From: Flavobacteriaceae bacterium UJ101
GTDB taxonomy: Bacteria; Bacteroidota; Bacteroidia; Flavobacteriales; UJ101
Length of the DNA: 64,000 bases
NCBI GenBank assembly: GCA_001880285.1
Contig: CP016269.1
Location: 2,304,501 to 2,368,500, forward strand
Direction of reading: 5' to 3'
The position numbers and the translations under genes are program-made. Below are positions 1 through 7,971 of the stretch, piece by piece (position 1 is the first letter of the stretch; each line of letters starts with the position of its first letter). The notes below the pieces were generated by a model. That model made no database searches. It was not told where the DNA came from and saw only the letters and a program-made list of their open reading frames with translations.

Positions 1-162
1 GATTAATAAAATGATCAAAATATTAACAGAAGTCCAAAGTGCTACACGATGAATTTCTGTTTTGGCTTTATTTTGAGTGAGTCCAACAAAAATAGGAACT
101 GTTCCTAATGGATTCATAATGGAAAATAAAGCACCTGTAATCGTTACTAATAATGTTATCAT
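1..162 (-). CDS. MarC family integral membrane protein (N-terminal part, truncated by window edge)
   Basis: The 54 codons read from the minus strand run off the left edge. The product starts with a hydrophobic helix that contains N-P-L-G-T-V-P-I-F at about residues 18-26, the helix-1 signature of the MarC family (N-P-x-G-x-x-P-x-F). A second hydrophobic helix begins near residue 45. MarC proteins are inner-membrane proteins of about 200 residues with six helices and no settled function; the old link to multiple antibiotic resistance was not confirmed. The ATG at 162 is a natural start for the family. A TAnnTTTG promoter element lies only 4 bp upstream, so the transcript may be nearly leaderless. 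Most of the gene is outside the window. Confidence 0.8.
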   Translation of the reverse strand, partial: MITLLVTITGALFSIMNPLGTVPIFVGLTQNKAKTEIHRVALWTSVNILIILLI

Positions 163-166
163 AGCA

Positions 167-174
167 CAAACGTA
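167..174 (-). promoter_or_regulatory. Candidate -7 promoter element (TACGTTTG)
   Basis: The minus strand reads TACGTTTG, an exact match to the Bacteroidota -7 consensus TAnnTTTG. It ends 4 bp from the ATG of the MarC-family gene, unusually close. No clear -33 TTG was placed, so this is a motif-level call. Confidence 0.35.
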
Positions 175-251
175 TTATAGTTATGTGAAGGCTATGTTAT
201 ATCAGTTTTATATAATAGTTATGGTACTTTATTTTCGATATATAGAATGAT

Positions 252-551
252 TTAACGGTCAATTTGAGTCATCTCGTGTACTATAAAATCTTTAACAAAT
301 CCTTCTGTGTTTTTCATATACTGCTTTATATGAGGTGTCTCCATATGGTCTAACCATAAAGGACGTGTTTCCCAGTTTTCAAAAAAGATAAAATGTTCAG
401 GATTTTCATTGTTGCAATGTAAATCATATTGTAGGCAACCTTTTTCTTCTAAAGTAGGTTTGATTAGTTTTTGTAATTCATTTTTCAGAAATTCACCTTT
501 TCCTTCTACAGCGTAGATATTGGCTACAATGGTTAATTTTTTTTTGTTCAT
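252..551 (-). CDS. Antibiotic biosynthesis monooxygenase (ABM) domain protein, YgiN-like
   Basis: This 99-residue cytoplasmic protein has the size and sequence pattern of a single ABM ferredoxin-like domain. Near the N-terminus it has V-A-N-I-Y-A-V-E-G-K-G-E-F, then L-I-K-P-T-L-E-E-K-G-C-L-Q-Y-D-L-H, and then F-F-E-N-W, where the family has its conserved W/F-E-x-W segment. YgiN-like members are small dimeric quinone oxidoreductases or heme/quinol-related monooxygenases, and the substrate cannot be read from sequence. It is the last gene of a minus-strand unit after the MurU-like gene (12-bp gap) and the kinase-RapZ gene. Nothing links it biochemically to amino-sugar salvage, so it may be a passenger. 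The family is fairly sure and the reaction unknown. Confidence 0.8.
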   Translation of the reverse strand: MNKKKLTIVANIYAVEGKGEFLKNELQKLIKPTLEEKGCLQYDLHCNNENPEHFIFFENWETRPLWLDHMETPHIKQYMKNTEGFVKDFIVHEMTQIDR

Positions 552-563
552 ATAAATTTTGTT

Positions 564-1277
564 TTATTTAAAAATTTGAGTGGCTTGTTGCAGGGTTTCA
601 TGTTTTCCAACATCAATTAGAATATCACCTGAATGGTCGTAACCTAAAATAGTATGTGTTTTAGCTACTTTTAAATAAGGATCTATTATAGAATGTTTAT
701 CAGAACGATCCATTAGGTTGATAAAAGTAGGTGATATAATATGAATTCCACTGAAAGCTAATTCTGCTAAAGAGGAATTAGGCCTAGAAATTACTTTTTC
801 ATGGGTAATTTTATTACACCAACCACTTAATTCTTTTTGAGTATTGAATAGTAATTTACGTGAACTCTCACGATTGGTAACAGCTAGAGTAGCGATAGGT
901 TTACGTTGAGTATGAAAATCAATCATATGTTGTAAATTCATATTAGTTAGAATATCAACATTCATAACGATAAAATCTTCTTTTGATAAAAAAGGAGCCG
1001 CTTTTTTTAAACCACCACCTGTTTCAAGAACTTCTTCACGTTCATCAGAGATTTGAACATTCATTCCAAAATGGTTGTTTTCTTCTAAATGTTGAAGTAT
1101 TTTTTCTCCAAAATGATGAATATTGATAACGAAATCTTGAATTCCATACGAATTTAAGTATTCTATATTGCGTTGTAAAAGTGTTTTCCCATTTACAGGA
1201 ACTAATGCTTTAGGAATATCATTAGTAATGGGACGTAGACGAGTTCCTAAACCCGCACAAAAAAGCATGGCTTTCAT
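564..1277 (-). CDS. Sugar-1-phosphate nucleotidyltransferase, MurU-like
   Basis: The 237-residue protein is a nucleotidyltransferase of the GT-A-like NTP_transferase family. The N-terminal signature G-L-G-T-R-L-R-P and a following P-K-A-L-V-P-V (residues about 9-29) bind the nucleotide, and a V-D-I segment near residue 108 is the likely metal site. The short length, without a hexapeptide-repeat tail, fits MurU, which makes UDP-MurNAc from MurNAc-1-phosphate, better than long GlmU or ManC proteins. The gene starts 3 bp after the stop of an anomeric sugar kinase homologue, as in amgK-murU pairs of the MurNAc recycling pathway. Mannose-1-phosphate guanylyltransferase remains possible. The neighbourhood favours MurU. 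Confidence 0.8.
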   Translation of the reverse strand: MKAMLFCAGLGTRLRPITNDIPKALVPVNGKTLLQRNIEYLNSYGIQDFVINIHHFGEKILQHLEENNHFGMNVQISDEREEVLETGGGLKKAAPFLSKEDFIVMNVDILTNMNLQHMIDFHTQRKPIATLAVTNRESSRKLLFNTQKELSGWCNKITHEKVISRPNSSLAELAFSGIHIISPTFINLMDRSDKHSIIDPYLKVAKTHTILGYDHSGDILIDVGKHETLQQATQIFK

Positions 1278-1280
1278 TGA

Positions 1281-2735
1281 TTAATACATTTCGTTAATCC
1301 AATTTTTAGCTTCCTGTTCTCTATGAAAAGGTTTGGTAATGATACCGTATTTTTCTTCTAAGTGTTTAGCCATAGCATCTGCAGAATATACAGAACGATG
1401 TTGACCTCCAGTACAACCAAACATAATTTGTAGGTTTTCAAAACCACGATCGATATAATCTTCTATTGTAATATCCACTACATTAAAAACATTTTGAATG
1501 AATTCTGGCATACGTGTTTTGGTTTCTAAATATTCGATAACACCTTGGTCTCTACCTGTTTGTGTTTTATATTCATCAATTCTTCCTGGATTTAAAATTC
1601 CACGGCAGTCAAATACAAATCCACCACCATTTCCAGAGGTATCTTCTGGGATTCCTTTTTTATAAGAAAAACTACCTACGTTGATTTTTAATTTGGGATT
1701 ACTTGTTGCTTTTTTCACAATAAATTTATTTTTAATATTGGGTGTTGTAATTTTTTGTAATAATTGAAAAAGTTCTGGAAGCTCTATTCCAATGGTTTTA
1801 TTTTGTAAAAACCACTCTAAATTTTCTAGAGCAGGTAAAATACTGGTAATAAAGGCTTGTTTTTTTTCAAATAATCCTCTAAATCCGTATGCTCCTAATA
1901 CTTGAATTAAACGAATTAAAACATACCCGTTGTATTCTTTTTTGAAAGATTCTGTTTGTAACGGTGTATCCAATTGTTTGTTTGCTAAAGTAATATAATC
2001 TTCTAATAAGGTTTCACGCCATTCCATCGGAAGGTTAGCTCGTGATTGCCATAATAGTGAAGCTACATCATAATGTATAGCACCTTGCATTCCTCCTTGA
2101 AAGTCAATAAAGAATGGTTGATTGTTCTGTATTTGAATGTTACGACTTTGAAAATCTCGAAACATAAAATATTGATGATCAGTTTGGGTTAAGTATTCAA
2201 TAAAAGAATCAAAATCATCAGCTAACTTTTGTTTATCATACGTGATATTTAAAGCATCTATAAAGCAAAACTTGAAATAATATAGGTCTGCAATCATGGT
2301 TTGATAATCAAACTTTCTAGTAGAAAAACATTGGGTGTAATCTAAATTTTGATGCCCTTTAATTTGCATGAAAGCTAATTTTTCTAAAGCTTGTTTATAT
2401 AGATTGTATAGAGAGGTTGAATAACCTTCTTTTTGTAGTACGTTCAATAATGATGTCGTGCCAAAATCTTCTTGAATATAAGTTTTTCTATCCTGAGCTA
2501 TTGCAATTAAATTTGGAACTAAGTTTTGGTTTTTAAAATGCTCAGCAAAATAAAAAAAAGTTTCATTTTCACTAATATTATCAGAATAAGTCCCTATAAA
2601 AGTTTTGTTAGTTGTATGAATTCTAAAATAGATACGGTTTGAACCAGCACCAGGTAATTGATCAATTTGTGAGATTGTAATCTCTTTTGATTGTAATAGA
2701 GAATGAAATGTATTGATTATGGTTTCCGTTGACAT
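1281..2735 (-). CDS. AmgK-like sugar kinase fused to a RapZ C-terminal domain
   Basis: The 484-residue protein joins two domains. Residues about 25-310 are an aminoglycoside-phosphotransferase-type kinase, with a catalytic loop F-R-D-F-Q-S-R-N (about 192-199) and a metal-binding F-I-D-F (about 209-212). AmgK, the anomeric MurNAc/GlcNAc kinase of cell-wall recycling, belongs here. Residues about 350-484 match the RapZ C-terminal domain, including the loop G-C-T-G-G-Q-H-R-S-V (about 440-449), which in Escherichia coli RapZ forms the glucosamine-6-phosphate and small-RNA control region. The RapZ N-terminal P-loop kinase domain is absent. The gene is first in an operon with the MurU-like enzyme. 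I infer a kinase that senses amino-sugar phosphate or is regulated by it. The fusion is directly visible; the function of the tail is inference. Confidence 0.82.
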   Translation of the reverse strand: MSTETIINTFHSLLQSKEITISQIDQLPGAGSNRIYFRIHTTNKTFIGTYSDNISENETFFYFAEHFKNQNLVPNLIAIAQDRKTYIQEDFGTTSLLNVLQKEGYSTSLYNLYKQALEKLAFMQIKGHQNLDYTQCFSTRKFDYQTMIADLYYFKFCFIDALNITYDKQKLADDFDSFIEYLTQTDHQYFMFRDFQSRNIQIQNNQPFFIDFQGGMQGAIHYDVASLLWQSRANLPMEWRETLLEDYITLANKQLDTPLQTESFKKEYNGYVLIRLIQVLGAYGFRGLFEKKQAFITSILPALENLEWFLQNKTIGIELPELFQLLQKITTPNIKNKFIVKKATSNPKLKINVGSFSYKKGIPEDTSGNGGGFVFDCRGILNPGRIDEYKTQTGRDQGVIEYLETKTRMPEFIQNVFNVVDITIEDYIDRGFENLQIMFGCTGGQHRSVYSADAMAKHLEEKYGIITKPFHREQEAKNWINEMY

Positions 2736-2754
2736 AATGGTGCCTTATTAAAAA

Positions 2755-2762
2755 CAAATATA
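2755..2762 (-). promoter_or_regulatory. Candidate -7 promoter element (TATATTTG) of the kinase-RapZ operon
   Basis: The minus strand carries TATATTTG, an exact TAnnTTTG match, ending 19 bp before the ATG of the kinase-RapZ gene. The spacing implies a short leader. The -33 box was not identified. Confidence 0.45.
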
Positions 2763-2818
2763 GTAAAATCAATGCAATACGGTTTACTATTTAAATGTTT
2801 ATAAGCACACGATTTAAA

Positions 2819-3304
2819 TTACTTTTTTAATAATTCTAATTTGTCTGAAATTATTTTAGGATTCAAGACACGATCTTTTTCAAAGATTATCGTATCTTTT
2901 GTAATAAATAAAGTGGCTGGTAACAAACCATTCCAAGAAGAATCGATAATCGAAAAAGAGGAAGGTTTGTAATAAAAATCATTTTCTTTAAAAGAGATCT
3001 TACTTTTTAACAAAGTAGGTTTATAATCTAAATTAATTTGAATAATTTGAAAATTTTTAGGCTGATAGGTGTTGAGAAAATCTCGATTTTCCAAGGATTG
3101 TTGACTTCTTCTAGCCCAAAAGTTAATAATATACAGGCTATCGTTAGGAATTTTTTTTAAAGCTAAAAAACTAGTATCGTTAAATGAACGAATAGAGTCA
3201 TTTTGAATAGGAGTGTAGTGAAATGCTCTTTTAAGCATAGTAGTTTTTTGACAAGCCATACTTAAAAGAGCAATTATGATGATAAAAATGCTAGTTCGAA
3301 GCAT
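2819..3304 (-). CDS. Thioredoxin-fold lipoprotein lacking the CXXC motif
   Basis: A 161-residue protein with a lipoprotein signal: a hydrophobic stretch ends at L-S-M-A-C with Cys18 as the lipidation site. The mature part reads like a small thioredoxin-fold domain (Y-I-I-N-F-W-A at about 58-64, later L-P-A-T-L-F-I where the cis-proline lies). However, the residues after the tryptophan are A-R-R-S-Q-Q and the redox CXXC is missing. It is therefore unlikely to be an oxidoreductase. It overlaps the next gene by 14 bp and that gene encodes a second cysteine-less thioredoxin-like lipoprotein, so the two are probably co-translated and may act together in the cell envelope. No specific function can be named. 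Confidence 0.7.
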   Translation of the reverse strand: MLRTSIFIIIIALLSMACQKTTMLKRAFHYTPIQNDSIRSFNDTSFLALKKIPNDSLYIINFWARRSQQSLENRDFLNTYQPKNFQIIQINLDYKPTLLKSKISFKENDFYYKPSSFSIIDSSWNGLLPATLFITKDTIIFEKDRVLNPKIISDKLELLKK

Positions 3305-4400
3305 TTTCTAAATACGTTTCAATATCAGAAGCACCTAGTCCTAAAGCTTCTATTTTTCCTTCTTTATCAATAATGACACTACCTGGAACTTGACGTAAAG
3401 CAAAACGTTGTGCAATTTCAGATTTAATCCCACGATCACTAAAAATCACAGGAAGGTTATAATCTTTAAATTCAGAAAGGGCTTTGAGTTGCTCTATATC
3501 ATGATCTAAATTAACAACAAAAACATCAGCTTTTTTAAGAGTAGTACTGTCCAATTGATTTAAGAATAAAGCATCGGTTCTACTTTGTAAATTATTTGTT
3601 CTCCAAAAATAGATAACAGAACGTTTGTTTTTTACGGGAATGGTGTATTCTTGTCCTTTAGTATCTTTAATTTGAATAGGAGAAACGGCTTGTCCAATTT
3701 GAGTGGTGTTCATTCCTTTGATATAAGTCCCTAATTCTTTTCCAAAGTAGGTTTGCTTAACACTATCGTTTAAATTTAAATAGATTGAATCATACCAGCG
3801 CTTTTGTAAGGTACTTGGTAAATAGTTTAAAGCAATAAATGGAGAAAGCTGTGTTTTACCATTTTTTGTAGCATAATTCAAAGCAATCATGGTTTTCGAC
3901 TCACGATTTTTTTTCATTTTTGCCAACCATTGTTTTGCTCCATATTCATCTTGATTTTGAACGGCGAGTGCATAATTGTTATAGTATACTTGATAGGAAG
4001 CATCACGATCCGTCATATAACTTAAAAAACGATTTAAATCTTGTTGTGTTTGAGTTCCATATGCTTTATAAGTATGAAGGGAATCCATATGAGCTTTTAA
4101 TGATACAGGGGTTCCAGGTTCTACAAAAACAGGCATTGGAACTCGATTTTTAATTTGAATCCAATATAAATCAGGATGTGTTGCTTTTTTGGTAAAAGTA
4201 AACGTTTCGGTATCTTCTAATTGCAAAGAATCGATTGGTACAATTTCTCCATTTACATTTTGATGTAGATAAACTGTAGCTTTGCGAAGTCCTTTAATAT
4301 CGGCATTAATAGTTAAAGTATCTTTTTCGTGGGTTGTTTTGGAACAACTAAAGATAATGGTAAACGAAACGATTAAAAAGATCCAATTGATTTTATTCAT
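3291..4400 (-). CDS. DUF4369 / thioredoxin-like lipoprotein lacking CXXC
   Basis: The 369-residue protein has a lipobox (I-I-F-S-C, Cys19). Residues about 28-130 look like the beta-rich DUF4369 domain often found ahead of Bacteroidota thioredoxin-like proteins. A helical linker follows, and residues about 240-365 have a TlpA/AhpC-type thioredoxin fold. The expected W-C-x-x-C is replaced by F-W-R-T-N-N (265-270), while the cis-proline loop R-Q-V-P-G-S (about 336-341) is retained. The fold is kept without redox cysteines. It is the upstream gene of a two-gene unit with an overlapping, shorter cysteine-less lipoprotein. A scaffold or binding role in the periplasm is inferred only from this loss. 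Confidence 0.75.
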   Translation of the reverse strand: MNKINWIFLIVSFTIIFSCSKTTHEKDTLTINADIKGLRKATVYLHQNVNGEIVPIDSLQLEDTETFTFTKKATHPDLYWIQIKNRVPMPVFVEPGTPVSLKAHMDSLHTYKAYGTQTQQDLNRFLSYMTDRDASYQVYYNNYALAVQNQDEYGAKQWLAKMKKNRESKTMIALNYATKNGKTQLSPFIALNYLPSTLQKRWYDSIYLNLNDSVKQTYFGKELGTYIKGMNTTQIGQAVSPIQIKDTKGQEYTIPVKNKRSVIYFWRTNNLQSRTDALFLNQLDSTTLKKADVFVVNLDHDIEQLKALSEFKDYNLPVIFSDRGIKSEIAQRFALRQVPGSVIIDKEGKIEALGLGASDIETYLENASN

Positions 4401-4471
4401 TGATTATAAGTATATATTCTCTAAAAGTCAAAAATAGGAATCTTCTAGGAATAATAATAATTTTAAAAGTG

Positions 4472-4622
4472 AAAAGTGAGTAGCAAAAAGTTTGAAGAAT
4501 TCAGAATGACATTTATAACCCGTAACTCACAAGTTATAACTTAAAAGTGAATAGCAAACAATAAAAAGTTTGAATGGAGTTATTGTCTGGATCATAAAAC
4601 CTATACGTATAACCCATAACTC
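4472..4622. repeat. Degenerate direct repeat in the 4401-4711 intergenic region
   Basis: The 311-bp gap between the divergent DUF4369 gene and prmC holds no convincing gene. It contains two imperfect copies of a block. AAAAGTGAGTAGCAAA followed by AAAGTTTGAA starts near 4472, and AAAAGTGAATAGCAAA followed by AAAGTTTGAA starts near 4543. Each is followed by a related ATAACCC(G/A)TAACTC segment (near 4515 and 4609). No hairpin or phage-like feature was seen. It looks like a decayed local duplication. Confidence 0.5.
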
Positions 4623-4711
4623 TATATTCATATATAATGTGTATTTTTACCAACGTTCTTTTGTATGAGAAATGTTATTCTAAAATTGTATAGAAATTAA
4701 AGAGGTACTTA

Positions 4712-5635
4712 ATGATCATTCAAGAAATAAAAAAGTTATATCAAAATGGTTTAAAAGATCTTTATCCAATAGAAGAGATCAATTCAATGGTTTTGATCGT
4801 TTTAGAAGTTGTTCTAAAAAAAAATAAAACGGAAATAAGATTGTTGCAAATTGAAAACTATTCTTTCAACGAGGAAGAAATAGGTACATTAATTACTATT
4901 TTAGAAGAATTACAAAATTCGAAACCTTTACATTATATTTTAGGAGAAACGGAATTTTATGGATGTGTAATTAAAGTAAATGAAAATGTTTTGATACCAC
5001 GTCCTGAAACAGAAGAATTAGTAGACTGGATCATAAAAGACATTAAGAATTTAAAGGAATTATCTTCTTCAGTACCCCATAATCCAGAATCCATAACACT
5101 ATTGGATATAGGTACAGGAAGTGGCTGTATTCCTATTGCTTTAGCAAAAAATATAAAAGGCAGTGTTGTACATACATTAGATGTTTCACAAAAAGCATTA
5201 GAAGTAGCTCAAAAAAATGCTGAAATAAATGGTGTGAAACTTTTTTTTCATGAAAAAGATATTTTAAAAGAAGAATTAAATGATTTGTCCAAGTTTGATA
5301 TAATCGTTTCTAATCCTCCTTATATAACATTGTCTGAAAAGAAATTGATGAAAAAAAATGTGTTGAATTATGAACCGCATTTAGCACTTTTTGTTGAAGA
5401 GGCCTTATTTTTTTATAAGAGGATAGGGGAATTGGCTCTTAAAAAATTAAAAGAAGGAGGAACATTATTTTTTGAAATTAATCAATATTATGGAGAGGAA
5501 ACAGTTTCTATGCTAAAAGAGTTAGGATACAAAGAAATTGAATTAAGAAAAGATATTTATGGTAATGAGCGTATGATTCGAGCAGTTTATAAAAAAATGA
5601 ATAGTGAAAAGGGAATAATGAAAAATACAATTTAA
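4712..5635 (+). CDS. prmC: Peptide chain release factor N5-glutamine methyltransferase PrmC (HemK)
   Basis: The 307-residue protein has the PrmC layout: a helical N-terminal domain (about 1-80), a linker with I-P-R-P-E-T-E-E-L-V, and a Rossmann methyltransferase domain with the SAM-binding D-I-G-T-G-S-G-C-I-P. It ends with the N-P-P-Y-I catalytic motif that holds the glutamine side chain of the release-factor GGQ loop. It methylates peptide release factors 1 and 2 in the cytoplasm, using S-adenosylmethionine, which promotes efficient termination. The C-terminus is about 10 residues longer than usual and ends in a lysine-rich tail. It is transcribed alone, divergent from the lipoprotein pair, and ends at a strong shared terminator. 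Confidence 0.93.
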   Translation: MIIQEIKKLYQNGLKDLYPIEEINSMVLIVLEVVLKKNKTEIRLLQIENYSFNEEEIGTLITILEELQNSKPLHYILGETEFYGCVIKVNENVLIPRPETEELVDWIIKDIKNLKELSSSVPHNPESITLLDIGTGSGCIPIALAKNIKGSVVHTLDVSQKALEVAQKNAEINGVKLFFHEKDILKEELNDLSKFDIIVSNPPYITLSEKKLMKKNVLNYEPHLALFVEEALFFYKRIGELALKKLKEGGTLFFEINQYYGEETVSMLKELGYKEIELRKDIYGNERMIRAVYKKMNSEKGIMKNTI

Positions 5636-5670
5636 ATTTTTTACTTTCCATTATTTCTTTTTCACTTAAA

Positions 5671-5709
5671 AAAATCCCTTATCGATAAATTATGATAAGG
5701 GATTTTTTT
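5671..5709. terminator. Bidirectional terminator between prmC and the DUF4136 gene
   Basis: An AAAATCCCTTATC arm pairs with GATAAGGGATTTT across a 10-nt loop. A-rich and T-rich flanks lie on both sides, so it can end transcription of both convergent genes. Confidence 0.85.
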
Positions 5710-5730
5710 ATATATACTATAGGGTTTTTA

Positions 5731-6264
5731 TTATTTTTCCATAGCTCCTGGAGGGTAATGACTCATGATAACATTAATAGCCTCCTTAATTGTTTCAGCT
5801 TTATTTTGAATATTATCAACTCGAAAACCGGTTCCTTTTCCTTGCCAAACTAATGTGTTCTTTTGATTATCAATTAAATCAATAATTAAAGTTCCTTCAG
5901 TGTATTGGTTTACAGATGCTTGATTCATACCCCAAGGGTAGTAATACCATCCCCAGTAAGGATCGTTATAATAATTGATGTCAACTTTTTCTTTGTTACT
6001 CGCTAAAATATTAACAATAACATCTGGATTATCTTTTGCAGGTTGCATCCCCTTTGCGATAAGTTCTGCTGTTACAGCATTGATAACTCGTCTTTTGTCT
6101 AAATCATTCAGTTGTAATTTTTCAATTCCTTTATCATGAAAAGAAAAAGTTTTGTATTGGCTAAAATTAGCTGTTTCATCATAATCACTAGATACTTGTA
6201 AAGGACTACAAGAAGTGATGGTTATCATCATTATCAAAGCTAAAAAATAGTGTATCGTTCTCAT
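5731..6264 (-). CDS. DUF4136 domain lipoprotein
   Basis: A 177-residue lipoprotein with signal and lipobox I-T-S-C (Cys19). The mature part begins with V-S-S-D-Y-D and F-S-Q-Y-K-T-F-S-F, the opening pattern of DUF4136, and later has T-E-G-T-L-I-I-D-L and L-V-W-Q-G-K-G, both typical of this family. A tyrosine- and tryptophan-rich segment (about 100-113, Y-W-G-W-Y-Y-Y-P-W-G) sits in the middle. DUF4136 proteins are envelope lipoproteins of unknown role, common in Bacteroidota and Proteobacteria. It stands alone between the shared terminator and the HerA-like gene, 60 bp downstream of the latter's stop. The family is confident, the function unknown. Confidence 0.85.
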   Translation of the reverse strand: MRTIHYFLALIMMITITSCSPLQVSSDYDETANFSQYKTFSFHDKGIEKLQLNDLDKRRVINAVTAELIAKGMQPAKDNPDVIVNILASNKEKVDINYYNDPYWGWYYYPWGMNQASVNQYTEGTLIIDLIDNQKNTLVWQGKGTGFRVDNIQNKAETIKEAINVIMSHYPPGAMEK

Positions 6265-6324
6265 TGCATTCGATTTGAGTTTATAATAATATTTCTATTC
6301 AAAAATTAGACCATTTTATGTTAA

Positions 6325-7860
6325 TTATCTTCTTTTTTTACCAACTGAACCTAATAAATGGCGTGTTACAATTCCAGCTACTGCTACACCCATAGAACGT
6401 ATCACAGGACTTTTTAAGATTTTTTCAAAAGTAGAAAGTTCTTTTCTTCTGCTAGATGATTTACGAACTGTTTTTTTTGCATCTTCATCTTTTGCTTGAA
6501 GTAAAGCTGCTTGTTCTAGTTTTTCTGATAAAATTTCAAAAGCAGATTCTTTATCAATTTCTTGGTTGTATTTTTTTGCTAAATCTGAATCTTCAACTAA
6601 TTCATTAATCTCAGATTTTGATAAAATATCCATACGTGAAGCAGGTGCAGTCAAATAGGTATGAGCTAATGGTGTTGGGATTCCTTTTTCGTTTAAAGCG
6701 GTTACAAAAGCTTCTCCAATCCCCAATTGAGTAATAAGCTCATCCGCTTCATAATATTCTGAAATAGGGTAATTTTCTACTGCTTTTTGAATTTCTTTAC
6801 GATCTTTAGCTGTAAAACCACGTAGTGCATGTTGGATTTTGAGTCCTAATTGACTTAGAACATCGTCTGGAATGTCACCTGGTAATTGTGTACAGAAAAA
6901 GATACCAACTCCTTTTGAACGAATTAATTTGATTACAGTTTCAACTTGAGAAAGTAATTCTTTAGAAGCTTCTTCAAACATTAAATGAGCTTCATCAATA
7001 AAGATAGCCAATTTAGGCTTATCAGAATCTCCTGATTCAGGTAATTCATTATATACTTCTGCTAAAAGACTTAACATGAAAGTAGAGAATAAAGCAGGTT
7101 TGTTTTGTATATCGGTTAGACGCAAAACATTTACTTTTCCATAACCATTTTCTACTTTTATTAAATCTTCTATTTCAAATGAAGGTTCTCCAAAGAAAGC
7201 ATCACCATCTTGTTGTTCCAGTGCTACTATTTTTCTTAAAATGGCACCTAATGATTGGGAAGAAATAGTTCCATAATCTTTAACAATTTCTTTTTTACCT
7301 TCTCCTTGGGCAACATATTGTAATACTTTTCTAATATCTTTTAAATCAACTAATGCCAATTGTTTGTCATCACAATATTTGAAAATTACAGACATTACAC
7401 CTTCTTGTGTTTCGTTTAGGCCTAGTATTTTACTAAATAAAATTGGACCAAATTCTGAAACAGTAGCTTTTAATTTAACTCCTTTTTCTTCTGATAAGGA
7501 TAATAATTCAACTGGAAACCCTATAGATTCATAAGGAATCTGTAACGCTTCATGTCGTGAAATAATATGTTTGTTTTTAGCATCACCCGGCTGAGCAATT
7601 CCACTTAAATCTCCTTTAATATCCATTAACAAGGAAGGAACTCCATTTTTTGATAATCCTTCCGCTAATAATTGTAATGATTTAGTTTTACCAGTTCCTG
7701 TTGCTCCGGCAATTAAACCATGTCTATTTAATGTTTTTAAAGGAATGGAGATTTTTCCTTCAGGAAGCACCTCATCATTTAATTTGGCTTTCCCTAATAC
7801 GATTTCATCTCCTTTAAAAGTGTATTTTTCTTGTAATTCTTTTATAAATTGATCTTTCAT
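6325..7860 (-). CDS. HerA-like (DUF853 family) ATPase
   Basis: The 511-residue cytoplasmic protein is a RecA-like ATPase of the HerA/FtsK superfamily. It has Walker A G-A-T-G-T-G-K-T (about 52-59) and Walker B L-A-I-F-I-D-E-A-H (about 285-293), followed by sensor-like S-K-G-V-G-I-F-F-C-T-Q. The N-terminal I-S-I-P-L-K-T-L-N-R-H-G motif and overall length match the DUF853 family (E. coli YjgR). The basic C-terminus contains S-S-S-R-R-K and a short hydrophobic helix near 485-500. HerA proteins translocate DNA, but there is no NurA nuclease nearby, so the role here is unknown. It has its own promoter element 25 bp upstream. Confidence 0.88.
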   Translation of the reverse strand: MKDQFIKELQEKYTFKGDEIVLGKAKLNDEVLPEGKISIPLKTLNRHGLIAGATGTGKTKSLQLLAEGLSKNGVPSLLMDIKGDLSGIAQPGDAKNKHIISRHEALQIPYESIGFPVELLSLSEEKGVKLKATVSEFGPILFSKILGLNETQEGVMSVIFKYCDDKQLALVDLKDIRKVLQYVAQGEGKKEIVKDYGTISSQSLGAILRKIVALEQQDGDAFFGEPSFEIEDLIKVENGYGKVNVLRLTDIQNKPALFSTFMLSLLAEVYNELPESGDSDKPKLAIFIDEAHLMFEEASKELLSQVETVIKLIRSKGVGIFFCTQLPGDIPDDVLSQLGLKIQHALRGFTAKDRKEIQKAVENYPISEYYEADELITQLGIGEAFVTALNEKGIPTPLAHTYLTAPASRMDILSKSEINELVEDSDLAKKYNQEIDKESAFEILSEKLEQAALLQAKDEDAKKTVRKSSSRRKELSTFEKILKSPVIRSMGVAVAGIVTRHLLGSVGKKRR

Positions 7861-7885
7861 ATTTATTGTTACTAAAATATCATAC

Positions 7886-7893
7886 CAAAAATA
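7886..7893 (-). promoter_or_regulatory. Candidate -7 promoter element (TATTTTTG) of the HerA-like gene
   Basis: An exact TAnnTTTG octamer on the minus strand, 25 bp before the ATG. Only the -7 half is claimed. Confidence 0.45.
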
Positions 7894-7971
7894 CGTATTT
7901 TTTGAACAATATGAATTTAGAGTAGCGAATAAAGAAAAAAGAGTAAAGAAATTACTTCATCTTGACTTACT

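Noticed and set aside
4472-4622. Possible CRISPR-like repeats in the 4401-4711 gap
   Set aside because: Only two imperfect copies with different internal spacing and no cas genes anywhere in the window.
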